Origin: Beijerinckiaceae bacterium
GTDB lineage: Bacteria; Pseudomonadota; Alphaproteobacteria; Rhizobiales; Beijerinckiaceae
Reading direction: 5' to 3'
DNA length: 7,521 nt
Assembly (NCBI GenBank): GCA_027346205.1
Contig: DAIESR010000203.1
Location: forward strand, 1-7,521
Shown here: in pieces, positions 6,009 through 7,521 of the stretch
Position numbering within the stretch: the stretch's first letter is position 1
How the letters are laid out: each line of letters starts with the position of its first letter
Program-made: the position numbers and the translations under genes
The notes under the pieces: model-generated
Told to the model about the DNA's origin: nothing
Seen by the model: the letters and a program-made list of their open reading frames with translations, nothing else
The model's database searches: none

Positions 6009-6043
6009 CAATGCTAGCAGGTTTAACTGAGACGAGAATGAGG
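6009..6043 (-). promoter_or_regulatory. candidate autoregulatory box and promoter of the response-regulator gene
   Basis: By my alignment, this 35-bp stretch matches the element at 3881-3915 at 23 of 35 positions without gaps: 16 of 24 over the box, and 7 of 11 over a following C-T-A-G-N-N-T-T-G segment. Half-sites are weaker here: CCTCAT and TCTCAG, 11 bp apart. A possible extended -10, TG-C-TAGCAT (the hexamer being 6016-6011), gives a leader of about 76 nt. Its distance to the start codon, 93 bases measured from 6020, is nearly the same as for the PepSY copy (97 bases measured from 3892). Confidence 0.45.
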
Positions 6044-6288
6044 TTCGCTGGCAGGTTGGCTGACGCATCGCGCAACTTGTCGCGCTTCGGAGCGAACTGC
6101 GGCGCCCGTTGGAAGAATGCAGGCAGGGCCGCATCTGTGATTGCCGTGTAACCGAAACCCTTGGTGAAAGAAGCGCATGATTTACGAATTTTGCGCCACG
6201 CATTCGCCCATGAAACTTCACGAGATGCGGAACCTCAACAGGTTATCCAGTGGGAGACCGAGACGACACGACCGGCGCTCGCCGCCTC
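6044..6288. other. non-coding spacer between the regulator and rplS promoters
   Basis: I find no gene here. The region contains a nested inverted repeat: GTTCGCT (6043-6049) with AGCGAAC (6091-6097), and inside it CAGGTTG (6052-6058) with CAACTTG (6073-6079), one wobble. The short open frames crossing it resemble nothing I recognise. Confidence 0.4.
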
Positions 6289-6317
6289 TCGACAGGCGGG
6301 CCTCTCTCGTGTATAGG
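6289..6317 (+). promoter_or_regulatory. sigma70-like promoter of rplS
   Basis: TCGACA (6289-6294), a 17-base spacer, then TATAGG (6312-6317) match the housekeeping consensus at 5/6 and 4/6 positions with optimal spacing. Transcription would start near 6324, leaving a leader of about 87 nt before rplS. The leader carries a direct repeat GCCCTGGC (6362-6369 and 6375-6382) separated by five Ts. Confidence 0.55.
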
Positions 6318-6410
6318 CGCCCATCAACTCAAAACAGCGTCCCGAAACGCTCGCCGGAGCAGCCCTGGCTTTTTGCCCTGGCCTAAGCTTACAGGCGGAA
6401 CGGCAGGTAT

Positions 6411-6866
6411 ATGTCCATGAATATTATCGAAGAAATCGAGGCGGCGCAGGCCGCCAAGCTGGCCGCGGCGCGGCCCATTCCGGAATTTCAGCCGGGCGAC
6501 ACGGTCATCGTCAATGTCAAGGTGAAGGAAGGCGAACGCAGCCGCGTTCAGGCCTATGAAGGCGTCTGCATCGCCCGCAATGGCGGCGGCCTCAATGAGA
6601 GCTTCACCGTCCGCAAGATTTCCTATGGCGAAGGCGTCGAGCGCGTCTTTCCGGTCTATTCGCCGATGATCGATTCGATCAAGGTCGTCCGCCGCGGCAA
6701 GGTCCGGCGTGCCAAGCTCTATTATCTGCGCGACCGGCGCGGCAAGGCGGCTCGTATCGCCGAGAAGATGGAGACGCCCGCGGCAAAGGCGGCGCGCGAG
6801 ACCGCCAAGAAAGAGGCCAAGGCCGCCAAGAAGGCCGCCGAGGTCGCGAAGGCAGCAGCAAAGTAA
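6411..6866 (+). CDS. rplS: 50S ribosomal protein L19 with Ala/Lys-rich C-terminal tail
   Basis: L19 sits at the 30S-50S interface and helps shape the aminoacyl-tRNA site. The core is unmistakable: [16 protein letters not shown] (23-38), [20 protein letters not shown] (40-59), [20 protein letters not shown] (65-84), then [20 protein letters not shown] (87-106) and [10 protein letters not shown]. The bacterial core is about 115 residues; this protein has 151, the excess being a tail (about 122-151) made mostly of Ala and Lys, probably a basic helix contacting RNA. Two starts compete: ATG 6411 and ATG 6417 (MNIIEEIE). AGG at 6405-6407 is only three bases from the first but nine from the second, and most L19 proteins begin MNII, so 6417 may be the real start. 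The usual upstream rimM and trmD are absent; rplS stands alone, divergent from the regulator gene. Confidence 0.97.
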   Translation: MSMNIIEEIEAAQAAKLAAARPIPEFQPGDTVIVNVKVKEGERSRVQAYEGVCIARNGGGLNESFTVRKISYGEGVERVFPVYSPMIDSIKVVRRGKVRRAKLYYLRDRRGKAARIAEKMETPAAKAARETAKKEAKAAKKAAEVAKAAAK

Positions 6867-6890
6867 GCCAGCCGGTTTTCTTTGTGACAG

Positions 6891-6929
6891 GGCACCCGAT
6901 CTTGGCTGCTGCCGAGGTCGGTTCGTGCC
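6891..6929. terminator. long imperfect hairpin between convergent rplS and VOC genes
   Basis: GGCAC plus CCGATCTTGGC (6891-6906) pair with GCCGAGGTCGG (6911-6921) and GTGCC (6925-6929). That gives an 11-bp inner stem with two G-U pairs and a TGCT loop, a 3-base bulge, and 5 outer pairs. It lies 24 bases past the rplS stop and 4 bases past the VOC stop, where a shared bidirectional terminator is expected. No T-run follows on either strand, so it may instead be a 3'-end stabilising structure. Confidence 0.45.
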
Positions 6930-6933
6930 TGAG

Positions 6934-7332
6934 TTATAGCGGCGCGTTCAAGATCCAGCGATGCCCGAATGGGTCGCGAAAAGTCGCGACCCGCGTGCCC
7001 CAGAAGGAATTGGTCGGGTTCGTCTCGCCCTTGCCGCCGAGCCCGGTCGCGCGGTTGAAGACATCGTCGACCTGCTGCGCCTCTGAATATTCGAGGCTGA
7101 CCGAGACCGTCACCGGCTCGCCCGGGATCGGCACACGCGTATTGCCGAATTCGGGAAAAGTATCGGCGAGCATGATCGAGCCGCCATTGATGAGGAGTTC
7201 GCAATGCATGATGCGAACGCCGTCGAGGGCCGGCATGAGCGCCTTTTGCTCGGCGCCGAAGACCGCCGTATAGAAGGCGATGGCCGCCATCGCCGGCGAG
7301 ACGGTAAGGTAGGGCGCGACGGGCGGGCGCAT
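6934..7332 (-). CDS. VOC-superfamily protein, PhnB/glyoxalase-like
   Basis: A 132-residue single-domain protein with the vicinal-oxygen-chelate fold in two beta-alpha-beta3 halves. Visible markers are PYLTV near the start, AIAFYTAVFGAEQ (17-29), MHCELLINGGSIMLAD (42-57), and a second half ending FWGTRVATFRDPFGHRW (110-126), the hallmark of the PhnB-like '3-demethylubiquinone methyltransferase-like' group. Such proteins are cytoplasmic, and their substrate is usually unknown; neither glyoxalase nor resistance activity can be claimed here. Length is normal. The ATG at 7332 has GGAG six bases upstream. The gene converges with rplS and appears monocistronic. Confidence 0.88.
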   Translation of the reverse strand: MRPPVAPYLTVSPAMAAIAFYTAVFGAEQKALMPALDGVRIMHCELLINGGSIMLADTFPEFGNTRVPIPGEPVTVSVSLEYSEAQQVDDVFNRATGLGGKGETNPTNSFWGTRVATFRDPFGHRWILNAPL

Positions 7333-7356
7333 GGCTTCTCCGCTAGAGCCGATCCC

Positions 7357-7362
7357 AGTATA
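7357..7362 (-). promoter_or_regulatory. -10 box of the VOC gene
   Basis: TATACT on the minus strand matches 5/6 of the -10 consensus, 24 bases before the VOC start codon, implying a leader of under 20 nt. No good -35 stands at the normal distance, so a second factor or a different sigma factor may be needed. Confidence 0.4.
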
Positions 7363-7419
7363 GCCCAGGAAGCGACAAGGGACTTTTCCCTCAGCCTTCT
7401 TGCCGTTAAGAGCCTAAAA

Positions 7420-7505
7420 TAGGTTTTACGAAGCGGTTCAGGCGGAGTGGAACAGGGTCATCGGTATGTGCCTTCTCTCCGAGGGAGAAAAGCCGGCCGG
7501 CCGGG
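7420..7505. repeat. possible dispersed palindromic (REP-like) intergenic element
   Basis: The stretch contains a GTTC...GAAC near-palindrome (7437-7454), an imperfect hairpin TTCTCTCC/GGGAGAA (7473-7489, one bulge), and the 12-bp palindrome CCGGCCGGCCGG (7493-7504). Stacked hairpins of this sort in a non-coding tail are typical of repeats scattered between genes in Hyphomicrobiales. One copy alone cannot prove this. I see no gene in the last 190 bases. Confidence 0.3.
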
Positions 7506-7521
7506 TAAGAGGTCGCGATCG

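Noticed and set aside
6006..6011. Perfect TTGACA on the minus strand before the regulator gene
   Set aside because: The sequence 16-18 bases further is GC-rich (GGCGCG) with no -10 box; the upstream TAGCAT fits better.
6023..6178. 51-codon minus-strand open frame starting MRFFHQGF
   Set aside because: No Shine-Dalgarno or similarity, and it overlaps the candidate regulatory element.
5928..6221. 98-residue N-terminal extension of the response regulator
   Set aside because: Receiver domains start at MRVLLVEDD, which has its own Shine-Dalgarno. The extension has no domain and contains the candidate promoter.
6384..6391. Palindrome TAAGCTTA before rplS
   Set aside because: Eight bases is short enough for chance, and it has no matching partner nearby.

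Overview
The window looks like part of a GC-rich alphaproteobacterial chromosome, most likely Hyphomicrobiales. The Methylocystaceae/Beijerinckiaceae group is my guess from protein style (the UppP subtype and an L19 with an Ala/Lys tail), not something I could test. There are nine protein-coding genes, one of them cut by the left edge. I saw no rRNA, tRNA, CRISPR array, transposase or phage gene.

Left part (1-2479). Two minus-strand genes lie head to tail: uppP (undecaprenyl-diphosphate phosphatase), then the start of a pxpB/kipI-type 5-oxoprolinase subunit gene that runs off the window. Divergent from uppP, on the plus strand, is a predicted exported protein. It resembles the C-terminal DUF4384-like half of alphaproteobacterial caspase-family proteins but has no caspase domain.

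Middle (2624-6043), the most interesting part. Four minus-strand genes form one module. In transcription order they are an OmpR/PmrA-type response regulator, a 2CSK_N-type (TctE/QseC/PmrB-like) histidine kinase joined to it by an ATGA overlap, a small secreted PepSY-domain protein, and a membrane protein with four internal repeats (COG4705-like). A 35-bp element occurs twice, at almost the same distance (about 95 nt) before the regulator start and before the PepSY start. The PepSY copy contains a perfect CCTAAT-N5-CCTAAT direct repeat, which is the geometry of a PmrA-type box. I infer that the regulator controls its own gene and the PepSY/membrane-protein pair as two transcription units.

Right part (6289-7521). 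The plus-strand rplS (ribosomal protein L19) has its own sigma70-like promoter. It converges on a minus-strand VOC/PhnB-like gene, with a long imperfect hairpin between the two. The last 190 bases hold the VOC promoter region and a possible dispersed repeat, and no gene I can support.
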